A stretch of DNA of 64,000 nt from Sphingobium sp. WTD-1 (GCF_030128825.1 NZ_CP119127.1:3895501-3959500), one strand, 5' to 3'; positions 41,399-51,161 are shown, numbered from the stretch's first letter. Notes: generated by a model from the sequence alone, not told the origin. Numbers and translations: made by a program.

Positions 41399-43680
41399 CT
41401 AACTCCATCTGAGGCTGCTCTCACCAGCTACGGCAACACCGCCGCAGCCATGGGCAAAGACCTCAATCAGATGATCGAGGCTGTCGCTGACGCATCCACG
41501 GGCGAGTTTGAACGCCTCAAGGAATTCGGCATCAAATCCAAGCAGGAAGGTGACAAGGTAAAGTTCACTTTCCAAGGCGTCACCACTGAGGTTTCCAAGA
41601 ACGCCGCTGACATTGAAAAATACCTACAGGGCATTGGTAACAACCAGTTCGCGGGCGCAATGGAGCGCCAGACGGCGACATTGGCAGGCGCATGGGCTGG
41701 CTTAACTGACCAGATTTTCCTCGCGTTCGCTGCCATAGGCGAAGGTGATTTCAGCAAGTCTATTGCTGATATCGTCAATGGGCTGACCACTGGCTTGGCG
41801 TCCGCAACGCCTATGTTGCAGGGCATTGGCTCCGTTTTCGGCGGCATCGTTGATATCGCCTCTGAGCTTGTCTCAGGCATCATCAGTGTGTTCGATGCAT
41901 TCAGCGGTGGCGATGAAAGCCTCACGCTGCTTCAAACCCTAAGCCTGACATTCAATCTCGTCGGTGAAGCCGCATCAGTCGTAGCCACATTGATTGGCGA
42001 GTATTTCGGCGCACTTAGTTCCGTCATCAGCACGGTAGTTAGCACCGTTCAAAGCCTCTTTGGTGGTTTGTGGGATTGGCTCGGCCTGTCGAGCATCCAG
42101 TCCACGCAATCTATGGGACAGGCTTTCATGGGTATCTTGCGAGCCGTCAGGGTTGTCGCATTAGATATTCCCAAGCTGTTCAGGGCGGCTTTCGCGTCCG
42201 TTACAGGCATATTCCAAGAGATTGGTGGCCGTATTGCGTCATTCCTCAGCGGCAATTTCACCGCGTTCGACGGCGTGGGTGCTGCACTGCAAAGGCAGAT
42301 GGGCATTGCCAGCAGCGCGATCAAAGAGACGGCGGCAGAAGCAGCGAAGGTCTATAGCGATGCCCGCGCCAATCAGGCGGCGTTGGATCGCATGTCAGGC
42401 CGCAACAAGGGCAAGACTGCCAGCCTAGATAGCGTCGGCGCGACACCGACACCGACAACCAAAGATACCCCTGCCAGCGATGCAGCATCCAAGAAGCAGA
42501 AGGCAGCGGATGACGCAGCCAAGAAGGCGAAGAAGGAAGCCGAAGAGGCAGCGAAAAAATACAACGACACCATCCGCGCGCTGAACGACAGCATATTGCA
42601 GTTGAGCGAAACGGAGGAAGAGAAGGCAGTCAGGGACGCATTGGTCCGTGCTGGCCTCCCACGCGACATATCCTTGACCAACGAAAAGGCCGCAGCCGTG
42701 GTCAAGCTGGTGAAAGCCCTGCAGGGTGGCCAGCAATCGAAGGGAATGCGCGACGAACTCACGGCGCTTGAGCAGAAATACAACGACATGCGCCTCAGCG
42801 AAGAGGACTTGTATGTCGCAGAGGCTCGCCGCCGTGCTGGCATCAAAGACGGGCAAAACCTCACTACTAGTGAGATTAAGGCGTTCGATGACAAGACCCG
42901 CGCCATCTACCGTCAGATTGAAGCCCTCAAGGCAGTCGACAAACTCAAGCAGTTGGACAAGTCGATTGGGCAGGAGGAGCAAGATACAAAGCTACAGCTT
43001 CTTGAACAGGTAAATCCAAATCAGGCTCAGCAGCAACGCGACGTTGCACAGATTCAGCAACGCGCTCAGGCATTGCGTGATGAAGCAAAAGCATCTGGCG
43101 CTTCAAATGAGGAAATCCAAAAGCGCATTGAACGTATCAATGCCTTGGAGCAATCCCAGCTTGAGAATGTCAGCATCACGGCCCAGCTTGAACAGGCTGA
43201 CCAGTTGCAGGGCGTCCTATCGAACATATGGGAAGACCCGCAACGTGCGATGCAGGACTTCTTCCAGAGCTTCCTACAGAACATAGCTAAAGCCATCATC
43301 CAGTCCGTCATATTGGGCGATAAGATGAACTCGCTTGGCGGCAGCGGCGGCATAGGCGGCTTGCTCACTGGCGCGATTACAGGCGCACTTGGCTTTGGTG
43401 GTTTCCGCGCTGGCGGTGGCTCAGTCAACGGCGGCACAGCCTATATGGTTGGTGAGCGTGGGCGCGAGTTATTCGTGCCGAACTCTGCTGGCAGGATCGT
43501 CAACAGCCGCGATTTGGGCGCGATGGGCGGCAGCAGCGTGTCAGTCGGCGGCACCTCAATAAATATCTACGGCACGGCAAACGACAATAGCGTCCAGCAG
43601 ATGAAGTCGCAGTTGGATGCCTACAAGCGTGACATTCGCAATGAGATCAGAACGGAATTGAGCAGGAGCAAGCGTATTGG

Positions 43681-44016
43681 ATGACAGCATTACCACAACA
43701 AGGATATTTGATAGTTCCGATTGATTGGCAAGGTTCAGTTAAAAAGATCAGCATGGAAACGGGTGCGCTCAAAATGAGTGGCACCGTTGGTATCAGGCCA
43801 TGGACTGAATCAGCTAACCTCACTTGGATTTTGCCAAAAGCTGATGCCTTGGCTTTGCTCAATGAACTGAAAGCAGGCTTCTTCAATGCAGTGTATCAAT
43901 ACACCTGCAACATTAGGGGCGAAATCAATCTGCGCCCTACGGAAAGCTATGCCATCCAAGAGCGTGAAGATGGCAGGAACCTCATCACATTCAGCATGGG
44001 ATTTGATGTCGTATAA
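43681..44016 (+). CDS. minor tail protein (tail tip), small
   Basis: 111 residues, ATGA-coupled to the tape measure. GIRPWTESANLTWILPKADA and a beta-rich C-terminus (NLITFSMGFDVV) resemble the small lambda gpM-like minor tail proteins that follow the tape measure. Because of coupling, the IS1380 insertion may not abolish its translation. A TAAATA string inside the tape-measure coding at 43560 is probably chance. Confidence 0.65.
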   Translation: MTALPQQGYLIVPIDWQGSVKKISMETGALKMSGTVGIRPWTESANLTWILPKADALALLNELKAGFFNAVYQYTCNIRGEINLRPTESYAIQEREDGRNLITFSMGFDVV

Positions 44017-44017
44017 A

Positions 44018-44091
44018 ATAAATAGCTGACAAAAAATGCTGCTCGCGGATCACAACTCCCAGCAGCACTAACAGAAGGAACCTGTCAGCTA
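44018..44091 (+). promoter_or_regulatory. late-promoter motif plus start-codon-sequestering leader (homing endonuclease 2)
   Basis: ATAAATA at 44018-44024. TAGCTGACA (44023-44031) is an exact inverted copy of TGTCAGCTA (44083-44091), whose last A begins the ATG. The segment CTAACAGAAGGAACCTG before the start is almost the same as in the GIY-YIG gene leader. Confidence 0.7.
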
Positions 44092-44510
44092 TGACTATTT
44101 ATGTCACGAAATTATACAAGTCCGAGTATCAAGCTCTTAACAACGCCAAAGGCAGATGCCATCGCACGAACCATCCTCAATACCAAGACTACGGTGCCAG
44201 AGGAATTTCTGTTTGCGATGAATGGCGCGGCAAAAACGGCTTTGCGAACTTCCTTGATAGCATTGGGCCTAAACCATCCCCTGATCTCACTTTAGAGCGC
44301 ATCGACAACGATAAAGGCTATGAGCCAGACAATGTAAGATGGGCTACAAAGTCAGAACAGCGTCGCAATCAACGCAAAAGACGCCCCATATCAAACCAGA
44401 CGAGAGACAGACTAAGAAGTGCCCTCACTGGCAGACCTTCCCCCTTGAGAGGCAGAAAACAAAGTCCTGAATTAATTGCGAAGAGGTTTGCGAGCCGCAG
44501 AAGGGCGTGA
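44091..44510 (+). CDS. HNH homing endonuclease (AP2/HNH type)
   Basis: 139 residues. YQDYGARGISVCDEWRGKNG then LTLERIDNDKGYEPDNVRWA is the signature of free-standing phage HNH endonucleases; the basic C-terminal NUMOD-like tail (NQTRDRLRSALTGRPSPLRG) should bind DNA. Inserted between two tail-tip genes. Shares its 5' leader with the unrelated GIY-YIG gene at 20940. Confidence 0.88.
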   Translation: MTIYVTKLYKSEYQALNNAKGRCHRTNHPQYQDYGARGISVCDEWRGKNGFANFLDSIGPKPSPDLTLERIDNDKGYEPDNVRWATKSEQRRNQRKRRPISNQTRDRLRSALTGRPSPLRGRKQSPELIAKRFASRRRA

Positions 44511-44519
44511 TGTAGCTTT

Positions 44520-44538
44520 CTCATAAATACAGTATGAG
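44520..44538 (+). promoter_or_regulatory. TAAATA motif four bases before ATG (DUF1833 gene)
   Basis: TAAATA at 44524-44529, CAGT, then ATG at 44534. CTCAT (44520-44524) pairs with ATGAG (44534-44538), covering the start codon. No ribosome site is visible in the spacer, so the late mRNA is probably leaderless. Confidence 0.6.
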
Positions 44539-45043
44539 TAATCTACATAAATCGACCTTCAACCAGCTTGTCGAGTTTCTGGAAATCGACCTCACGGCCT
44601 TTGGCGATCAGCCATATTATTTCTGCAACAGCAGCACCTATGCGGGGGCAACGCCTGTTCAGGGCTTAGTCGCTTGGGACAATAGGCAATGGGTTCCAGT
44701 GCCGTTCGTATCGTCAGGCTGGCAGGATGGTGGTGAAAATCTCGTCCGTCCGTCGATCAGCATCCCAGACGTAAACGGCCAGCTTTACGTGACGCTGCGC
44801 CAATATGAATTTGCCACAGGGGCGCCAGTGACCCGCTATCAGGCGCTCTATCAGGACGTTGTTTCAGGCAATCCATATGCGGCGTTCAGCGAGGCGCGCT
44901 ATCTGCTCAACTCAGCATCAGGCAATGGCAGACAGCTTGATATCGAACTGGCGACGCACGTTGATTTCCAAATCGCCAAAATCCCCAGCTTCAAGATGAC
45001 CCGCGAGCATTACCCAGGATTAGGATCGCAGTTGCTTCGCTAA
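44534..45043 (+). CDS. DUF1833 / gpL-like tail-tip protein
   Basis: 169 residues. FNQLVEFLEIDLTAFGDQPY and GLVAWDNRQWVPVPFVSSGW with VRPSISIPDVNGQLYVTLRQ follow the DUF1833/lambda gpL pattern; C-terminal lambda gpL carries an Fe-S cluster, but the cysteines are not present here. Located before the gpK-like gene as in lambda. No Shine-Dalgarno upstream. Confidence 0.78.
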   Translation: MSNLHKSTFNQLVEFLEIDLTAFGDQPYYFCNSSTYAGATPVQGLVAWDNRQWVPVPFVSSGWQDGGENLVRPSISIPDVNGQLYVTLRQYEFATGAPVTRYQALYQDVVSGNPYAAFSEARYLLNSASGNGRQLDIELATHVDFQIAKIPSFKMTREHYPGLGSQLLR

Positions 45044-45058
45044 ATATGTGATGAAGCA
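45033..45058 (+). promoter_or_regulatory. TAAATA motif four bases before ATG (gpK-like gene)
   Basis: TAAATA at 45041-45046 contains the stop of the preceding gene (TAA), then TGTG and ATG at 45051. TGCTTC (45033-45038) pairs with GAAGCA (45053-45058). GTGATGA can also pair with TCATCAC just inside the coding region. Confidence 0.55.
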
Positions 45059-45836
45059 CCTCATCACAGACGCGCAATGGGCCGCGATCAGGCCCGTTTT
45101 CCTCAAAGCATATCCGCGTGAAGCAGTCGTTGCCATTTGGGATGACGGCACATGGGAAGAGATAGCCAACATCGCGGACGGCGTTGATGGCGCATTTGAG
45201 TTCAAGCTGTCGCATGAGGATCAAGCCAGACTGCTCAAGCGCAGGCCGCGGCTGTTTCTGCATAGCCATCCCAACGGCAACCCAGAGCCTAGCGACAGGG
45301 ACACAGAGAGCCAGATTGCTACCGGCTGGAATTGGGGAATTGTCGCAGTGCGCGGCAATCCTGATACTCGCCCTGTCAGCGTCTATGACGCGGCGTTCCC
45401 TGAGATATGGGGACCAGATGCCCCACAGGGCGCATTGCTTGGCAGATCGTTTCTTTGGGGCGTTCGCGACTGCTGGACGCTTTGCATGGACTGGTATGCA
45501 GCGCACGGCATCAAGCTAGATCCCATTCCGCGAGTGAGGCAACCGGGCGCACACCATCATCATGCGCGTGGGCAAGATCCGTTTGCATATTGGCCACCGC
45601 ATTTGGGCTTCAAGCGGATCGAACGCCATGAGCGCCGATATGGCGACTTAGCCCTGATGCACTGGCGCAGCGCAACGGCGAACCACTGCGCCATCTATCT
45701 GGGTGAAGCCACATACCTGCATCAGCCAAACATGAAGCTGAGCGAGCAATGGATAATGAACAATGAGGAATCGCTGCTGTCACGTTGGGCAGTCAGCTTC
45801 TGGAGACATAAGGAGAGACTGATGGATGCTAGTTAA
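45051..45836 (+). CDS. gpK-like tail assembly protein: JAMM plus NlpC/P60 peptidase
   Basis: 261 residues. The N-terminal JAMM metallopeptidase has LHSHPNGNPEPSDRDTES (His-x-His...Ser..Asp). The second half has the NlpC/P60 Cys in SFLWGVRDCWTLCMDWY and the His in TANHCAIYLGEATYLHQ. The family processes or assembles the tail tip and may cut peptidoglycan on entry. ATG 45051 was preferred over the GTG one codon before because of the TAAATA spacing. Confidence 0.9.
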   Translation: MKHLITDAQWAAIRPVFLKAYPREAVVAIWDDGTWEEIANIADGVDGAFEFKLSHEDQARLLKRRPRLFLHSHPNGNPEPSDRDTESQIATGWNWGIVAVRGNPDTRPVSVYDAAFPEIWGPDAPQGALLGRSFLWGVRDCWTLCMDWYAAHGIKLDPIPRVRQPGAHHHHARGQDPFAYWPPHLGFKRIERHERRYGDLALMHWRSATANHCAIYLGEATYLHQPNMKLSEQWIMNNEESLLSRWAVSFWRHKERLMDAS

Positions 45837-48777
45837 GGTTCATCTACACGGCGTATTCAAGGACAAGATGCCTGACGGGCATAAGCGAGCAAAGACATTC
45901 TACGTCAATCGCATCAAAGACGTTTTCGACTTCCTAGAGCAATATTACCCAATCAAGCAGCAATTGGATATCACGCCAGCCATGGTGTGTGTCGGCCCTA
46001 CGCTGGCCAAAGCGACCAGCCTCAGCCGCGATCAGCTTCATGGATGGAAAGTCCGCGACGGCGCAGTGATCCATATCGCGCCATTCATCAGCGGCCATGA
46101 AATCACCACTGCCATGCTCGTCACGGCTCTCGTCACGACTGCCGTTAGTGTCGGCATCAGCCTGCTTATGAGCCTGCTGTTTCCACCAACCCAGACCAAG
46201 AACGATAAGCGTAAATCCGCGCTCTACGAAAACGGCCTCAATACCAATGAGGAAGGCGTGGTGCTGCCATATGTGGCGGGCGACAGCGTTCTTTGCGGCT
46301 TCAACGTCATTGAGACGAGCGTTGATATAACCAACTCAGGCGGTGCCAACACCAGCGGCAGCGCCTTAGCCGCGCTCATCGAGCAGAAGACCGGCAGCAC
46401 ATATCTGGACGTGTCAGGCAAAGGCGATGCCAGCGGCACATCAGTCTATGATCCCGGCGAAGGCGGATATATCGCTGAGGTTGTGCAGGGTGAAAAAGGC
46501 GGCGGCAAGACCATCGCCAACACCACGTTTTCAGATGCCACATTGCGGGTTCTTGCGGCCTACGGCGCTGGCGAAACAGGCGGCATCGTTGGGTCTACAT
46601 GGGAGGATAAAGAGAAGAATATCCTCATCAACGAAGTGCCGTTGCGTGATCGCGGCACAGGGGCGCGAAACTACAAGGGCGTTAGCTGGACGGAACGCCG
46701 TGGCATCGAGGGTCAGACCGCATCACCGATAACACCGGGCGTCACCAACGTCTTTGATGCTGCCGTTGAACTGCGAAAGCTCAATACCGCCGGCACACAG
46801 ATTTATATCACCAACACTGTCACAGACAGCCAAGTGGACAGCGCAAAGCTGCGCATCCGCTACAATGCGCTTCTCTACACCAGCAAAAAGGGAAGCCAGA
46901 AAACCACGGACTGCACCGTCGGCGCTGAGGTGAAGCTGGCCAATGACACAGTTTGGCAGCCAGCAGGCACATGGAGGATTCAGGAAAAGAGCAGCGATCC
47001 TATCGACCGCCAATTCGCCATCTATGCGCCAGCGGGTGCGAAAGATGATGCCTTGCCTTGGATGTTCCGCGTTTTCCGCGTCACTGAAGACAGCCAGGAC
47101 GATAGGCTACAGAACGACACGGCTTTCCGTGGATGGGAAGAAGTCAGGAATATCGAACTTGCCTATGACGGCAGCGGCGGTGAGGTTCCAACAGCGCTGT
47201 TTGGCGCAGCGATCGACCTCGCGCAGTTCGACGCGAATTCATGGCCTGAGATTGCGCTGATATGCGCTGGGCAGAAAGTCCGCGTCCCAGACAATTACGA
47301 TCCAGTCACCCGCACATATAGCGGCGTTTGGAACGGCGCGTGGAAATATGGCGTTACCAGCAATCCAGTCTGGCATTGGTATGAGTTGGCCACGAATGCC
47401 GCAATTGCCTGCGGTGTCCCTGAGAGTTTTTTCAATCCGTTCTCGCTCTACCAGTGCGCCCAATATTGCGACCAGACAGTCAATGGCCGCCCGCGCTTTT
47501 CGCTCAACAAGCAGTTCGTGGACGAGCAGGAAGGATGGCAGGCGCTCAGGGAATTGGCGCAGTCATTCCGCGCCGTGCCATATTTTGCAGGCTCTCAAAT
47601 CATATTGGCGCAGGACCGTCCACAGACTGCCGTGGACCATTTCGTCAACAACGCCGTCATCAAGGATGGCCTGTTCCGCTATAAAAGCACCAAGACCCAA
47701 GAGCGCATCAACGAGACGTTCGTTGAGTATGACAACATGGACGACTACGGCAGGAAGGCGCTTGTCGTGTATCGCGATGACGCGGCCATTGCCCGCAATC
47801 GCACCCTGAACCTGTCGAACAACGGCATCGTCTCCAACAGGGTCTACAAGATCGGCTGCACCAACAAGCAGGAAGCATATGACTATGCGCGCCTGCTGAC
47901 ATTCATCAGCCAGCGAGAGCATGAGACGGTCGAATTCGATACGATGCTGGCCGCCGCTGCATATGTGCCGGGCCAACTGATCGAAATCCACGACTGGAAC
48001 CTGTCAGGCTTAGCGCCAACAGGTCGCGTTGAACTGGTCACGCCGACCTATGCGCGGATGGACAACGCCATCACCTTGAAAGCGAACACCAGTTACGAGG
48101 CGCGCATTTACGTGGGCGACAATGGCATGAGCGTTCGCCCTGTTGCCATCCAAACCGCTGACACGCTGACCGCTGATATTCCGTTCGACACGACCGACCT
48201 TGAAGCTGGAACGCCAATCAGCATCATTGAGACGACAGCCACAGGCATCAAGCCAAGAGTGTTCCGCATCATCGACATTAAAGAAAGCGGCATGGCTTCC
48301 TACACAGTCACCGCCCAGCTTCATATCGAAGGCAAATATGCTTGGCTTGATAGCAATGTGCCTGTCCCAGATATTCCATGGTCACAGATTCCGCTCAATA
48401 TTCCGCAACCAACTGGATTGAAAGCGAGCAACAATAGCTGGGTTGATGATCTAACAGGCGTCCACCATGAGATTAACCTGTCATGGGACGCAGTGAATGT
48501 CCTTCCTGTAGGCGAGAACCTTGGGCAGCAAATTCCGATCAATGGCTATGTCGTTGAAGTGATGCGACCAAACACCAGCGTTTGGGAACGTATCTACAAT
48601 GGCAACAGCACATTCTGCACCATGCAAGATGCACAGCCAGGAACATACACGTTCAGCGTCAGAGCAATAAATATCCTGAATAGGTCAGGAGAGGCCGCAT
48701 TGCTCAAACATGATTTCACATATGGCGAAGGCCAAGAAGGGCAAGTGCTTCCTCCCGTTTTCGTGGGGTTCGATTAA
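45826..48777 (+). CDS. tail-tip host-specificity protein: I-like domain fused to J-like protein
   Basis: 983 residues. Residues 1-125 resemble lambda gpI (ubiquitin-like beta-grasp, VKVHLHGVFKDKMPDGHKRA, then a hydrophobic TTAMLVTALVTTAVSVGISL). The rest follows J: DSVLCGFNVIETSVDITNSG, ALICAGQKVRVPDNYDPVTR, WHWYELATNAAIACGVPESF, and fibronectin-type III-like sequence from about residue 860. Forms the central tail fibre that binds the receptor. Overlaps the gpK-like gene by 11 bases. Confidence 0.88.
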   Translation: MLVKVHLHGVFKDKMPDGHKRAKTFYVNRIKDVFDFLEQYYPIKQQLDITPAMVCVGPTLAKATSLSRDQLHGWKVRDGAVIHIAPFISGHEITTAMLVTALVTTAVSVGISLLMSLLFPPTQTKNDKRKSALYENGLNTNEEGVVLPYVAGDSVLCGFNVIETSVDITNSGGANTSGSALAALIEQKTGSTYLDVSGKGDASGTSVYDPGEGGYIAEVVQGEKGGGKTIANTTFSDATLRVLAAYGAGETGGIVGSTWEDKEKNILINEVPLRDRGTGARNYKGVSWTERRGIEGQTASPITPGVTNVFDAAVELRKLNTAGTQIYITNTVTDSQVDSAKLRIRYNALLYTSKKGSQKTTDCTVGAEVKLANDTVWQPAGTWRIQEKSSDPIDRQFAIYAPAGAKDDALPWMFRVFRVTEDSQDDRLQNDTAFRGWEEVRNIELAYDGSGGEVPTALFGAAIDLAQFDANSWPEIALICAGQKVRVPDNYDPVTRTYSGVWNGAWKYGVTSNPVWHWYELATNAAIACGVPESFFNPFSLYQCAQYCDQTVNGRPRFSLNKQFVDEQEGWQALRELAQSFRAVPYFAGSQIILAQDRPQTAVDHFVNNAVIKDGLFRYKSTKTQERINETFVEYDNMDDYGRKALVVYRDDAAIARNRTLNLSNNGIVSNRVYKIGCTNKQEAYDYARLLTFISQREHETVEFDTMLAAAAYVPGQLIEIHDWNLSGLAPTGRVELVTPTYARMDNAITLKANTSYEARIYVGDNGMSVRPVAIQTADTLTADIPFDTTDLEAGTPISIIETTATGIKPRVFRIIDIKESGMASYTVTAQLHIEGKYAWLDSNVPVPDIPWSQIPLNIPQPTGLKASNNSWVDDLTGVHHEINLSWDAVNVLPVGENLGQQIPINGYVVEVMRPNTSVWERIYNGNSTFCTMQDAQPGTYTFSVRAINILNRSGEAALLKHDFTYGEGQEGQVLPPVFVGFD
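48667..48690 (+). promoter_or_regulatory. possible intragenic TAAATA late-promoter motif
   Basis: ATAAATA at 48667-48673 in the J-like coding region, followed by the hairpin TCCTGA/TCAGGA (48674-48679, 48685-48690) whose 3' arm is part of AGGAGAGG. The arrangement matches other late sites and lies 108 bases before the next gene. Confidence 0.4.
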
Positions 48778-48780
48778 GGA

Positions 48781-50793
48781 GTGGCAACAGTAGAGTTTAC
48801 AGGACATGACCTGACGGTCAGATTTGAGGAAAACCCACAGAATGGACGAGAATTTCGCTACCGCGTCAGATACGAATGTGCGGCTGACACGGTTGTCCAT
48901 TTCGTGGATGCAGAGAACGCGGCCCAATATACCAAGCCTGACGGGATGCGCGGCTATAAGGACGTTCTCACCTTTGAAGAGAACCTAAAGGCTGGGCTTA
49001 CTCGCTCGCCCAAGGTGTTTCTTTCCACCCAAGACGGCGCAGGCAACTGGTCCGCTGAGTTGGAAATCGACGCCTTGAACCCTGCGCCAGACGTGCCGCC
49101 TATGACGTGGTTCAACGGCTATGACATGGTGCGCTTCAATTTCCTCAAGCCTGATGACACGGATTGGGCTGGCTTTTGTGTATGGGCAGATACGCAATCG
49201 CCAGTCCGCAAGGATCAGATTACGTCCAAATATCTCGGCCCTAACAATGAGGTGTCGCTGAGCCTGCTGCCTGACACAGACTATTTCATAACCTATGCCG
49301 CATATGATGCTTTTGGCACTGATCTTCTCAACGAAGCTACGGTGCAGCTTCATACCCTGAGCGAAGAAAGCATATTGCTGCCGACCTTGAGCGAGCAGTT
49401 GGAGCATCTTTCCGCGCTACAGGTGAAAAGCAGCACGGCCTTTCTCAAGGTGGCCAGCGCATATTCAAACAACAACCATCGCGCCATTGAGGAACTGAAA
49501 ACCTCAATCGAGGATGGGACGCTGGTATCATCCAAAATCCTCATTCTGGAAACTCGCGTCGATGATGCTGAGAGCATCCTTCAGCTTGAGCAGGAAACAC
49601 GGGCAAATGCCGACGATGCGATAAGCCAGCAGGTGCTTTTGATGGGCGCTCGCGTGGGTGATGCAGAGACGGCAATCTCACAGGAGTTGATTGCCAGAGC
49701 CAACGCGGACGAGGCGTTGACTGAAATGAATACCCAGCTTGCCAGCCGCATTGACGACAACGAGGCACAGTTCAATGACAAGATACAGAACCTTGTCGAT
49801 GCTGATGGCGCATTGTCCCAGCGCATCACCGATCAGTCAGCCGTCTGGAACAGCGATATAGACGGCAAAATCACCGCCGCGTCGCAGAGCATCACGACAG
49901 CATATGCAGATGCAGACGGCGCGCTGTCTGAGCGTATCGACAGCCTATCAGCGCAAATGGGCGATGATGGTTGGATGGCCGCAATTGAGGAAGTTAGCCG
50001 CACTATAGCTGATGGCGACGGCGCGCTAGGCGAGCGAATAGACCAGATTACGGCTGGCTATGATGACCAGTTCGTTTCCATCCAGCAGAGCATGTCCGCA
50101 CAGGGCAGCACAGTGGACGGATTAAGCGCCCAATATACCCTTCGCATCAACAATGCTGGCCGTGTGTCAGGCTTTGGCTTGGCAAGCGATCCTAATGGCA
50201 ACAGCGAGATGGCCTTCTTGGCTGACCGTTTCCTTATCGCTCATGCGGGCGGCGCGGAATACCCATTTGAGGTGGTAGCTGGGCAAGTCAGGATCAAAGA
50301 AGCTGTCATTGAGAGAGCGACCATCAAAGGCGCGCAGATTGATGATTTGTCCGTCAACACCCTGAAAATCGCAGGCGGTGCTATCACGGCAAACCAAGTC
50401 GCCACAGCGGCGGATGCCTATGTGCTGGCCAACGGATCAGCCGATTTCATCACCACAGGATTTATGACCATAGGCGATGGCGTCTTTGGCTCAGGCACAA
50501 TCGACGTGTCGTTCACCATCGACGCGACCCTGCAATATGACGCCTCATGCCAAGTGCTGCTCTACACTGACATAGGCAGCGGCTGGGTGCTGAATAAGCA
50601 AATCACCTTGGGTATCTCGACCGACAACGGAAATACCTACAGCCGCTATTTTGGTCAGGTCAGCACTGTAGTTGATGGCCCTCAGGTTCGCGTCTTGGCT
50701 CGTTGCGTCTCAGGGGCATTTACGCCGCGTTCCGTGGCCAGAAACTTCTATGTGAGGGATATCGTAATGACATTGAACGGAGCCAAGAGATAA
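48781..50793 (+). CDS. tail protein with long coiled coil (central fibre component)
   Basis: 670 residues from GTG after AAGGAG, three bases past the J-like stop. N-terminal ~200 residues contain fibronectin-like sequence; residues ~210-440 are a long coiled coil with repeats of the form ADGALSQRI, ADGALSERI and GDGALGERI; then a DUF1983-like segment (FLADRFLIAHAGGAEYPFEV) and a beta C-terminus. This resembles the split C-terminal half of lambda J-like proteins and likely extends the tail tip. Confidence 0.78.
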   Translation: MATVEFTGHDLTVRFEENPQNGREFRYRVRYECAADTVVHFVDAENAAQYTKPDGMRGYKDVLTFEENLKAGLTRSPKVFLSTQDGAGNWSAELEIDALNPAPDVPPMTWFNGYDMVRFNFLKPDDTDWAGFCVWADTQSPVRKDQITSKYLGPNNEVSLSLLPDTDYFITYAAYDAFGTDLLNEATVQLHTLSEESILLPTLSEQLEHLSALQVKSSTAFLKVASAYSNNNHRAIEELKTSIEDGTLVSSKILILETRVDDAESILQLEQETRANADDAISQQVLLMGARVGDAETAISQELIARANADEALTEMNTQLASRIDDNEAQFNDKIQNLVDADGALSQRITDQSAVWNSDIDGKITAASQSITTAYADADGALSERIDSLSAQMGDDGWMAAIEEVSRTIADGDGALGERIDQITAGYDDQFVSIQQSMSAQGSTVDGLSAQYTLRINNAGRVSGFGLASDPNGNSEMAFLADRFLIAHAGGAEYPFEVVAGQVRIKEAVIERATIKGAQIDDLSVNTLKIAGGAITANQVATAADAYVLANGSADFITTGFMTIGDGVFGSGTIDVSFTIDATLQYDASCQVLLYTDIGSGWVLNKQITLGISTDNGNTYSRYFGQVSTVVDGPQVRVLARCVSGAFTPRSVARNFYVRDIVMTLNGAKR

Positions 50794-51161
50794 TGGCGAC
50801 AGCATATTTTAATGAAGCGGGATCGCTTATCTGCCTGATCGACGGCGAATGTCAGGCGCCAGAGGATGCAGCACATTCAGCCAATGTGGCTGACGGCACG
50901 AACCCCAACGACATATATTTCGATGCCGCTGAAATGACGGTCAATCTGAAAGCTGAATTGCCAATCTCAGTGGCGTTCAACCATGTCGGGAATATCCCGT
51001 CTGGTGCGACCATCATGTTTGGCGACAATCATATCACCGTTGATGATGGCACATTGGAGTTTGATGCGGACGTATTTGAGACGGTCCTTATCTACGTGGA
51101 TCATCCACGACATAAAGCAGCATATTTTGAGGTTCCAACAGGACCATTGGAGGGGGAATGA
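50793..51161 (+). CDS. small tail-associated protein, unknown
   Basis: 122 residues, TAATG-coupled to the previous gene. Acidic and beta-rich (TVNLKAELPISVAFNHVGNI, FDADVFETVLIYVDHPRHKA). Located between tail-tip and spike genes, so a tail or fibre accessory role is likely. Overlaps the next start by 4 bases. Confidence 0.65.
   Translation: MATAYFNEAGSLICLIDGECQAPEDAAHSANVADGTNPNDIYFDAAEMTVNLKAELPISVAFNHVGNIPSGATIMFGDNHITVDDGTLEFDADVFETVLIYVDHPRHKAAYFEVPTGPLEGE

Larger units (their letters stand above)
39016..43684 (+). pseudogene. tail tape-measure gene interrupted by IS1380
   Basis: Parts 39016-39751 and 41403-43684 join, after removal of the IS and one CTAA, into one frame of 1005 residues: ...EGFVKLKALGLTPSEAALT... 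The N-terminal half has VKLKALGLT-type tape-measure sequence, the middle has membrane-prone segments (LSLTFNLVGEAASVVATLIG) and long coiled coils, and the end AYMVGERGRELFVPNSAGRI is the typical C-terminus. GTG start with AAGGAG. As interrupted, no full tape measure can be made, so normal tails cannot form. Confidence 0.92.

Noticed and set aside
43560..43565. TAAATA inside the tape-measure C-terminus
   Set aside because: Codes for Ile-Asn-Ile in a conserved tape-measure segment and has no associated hairpin; probably chance.
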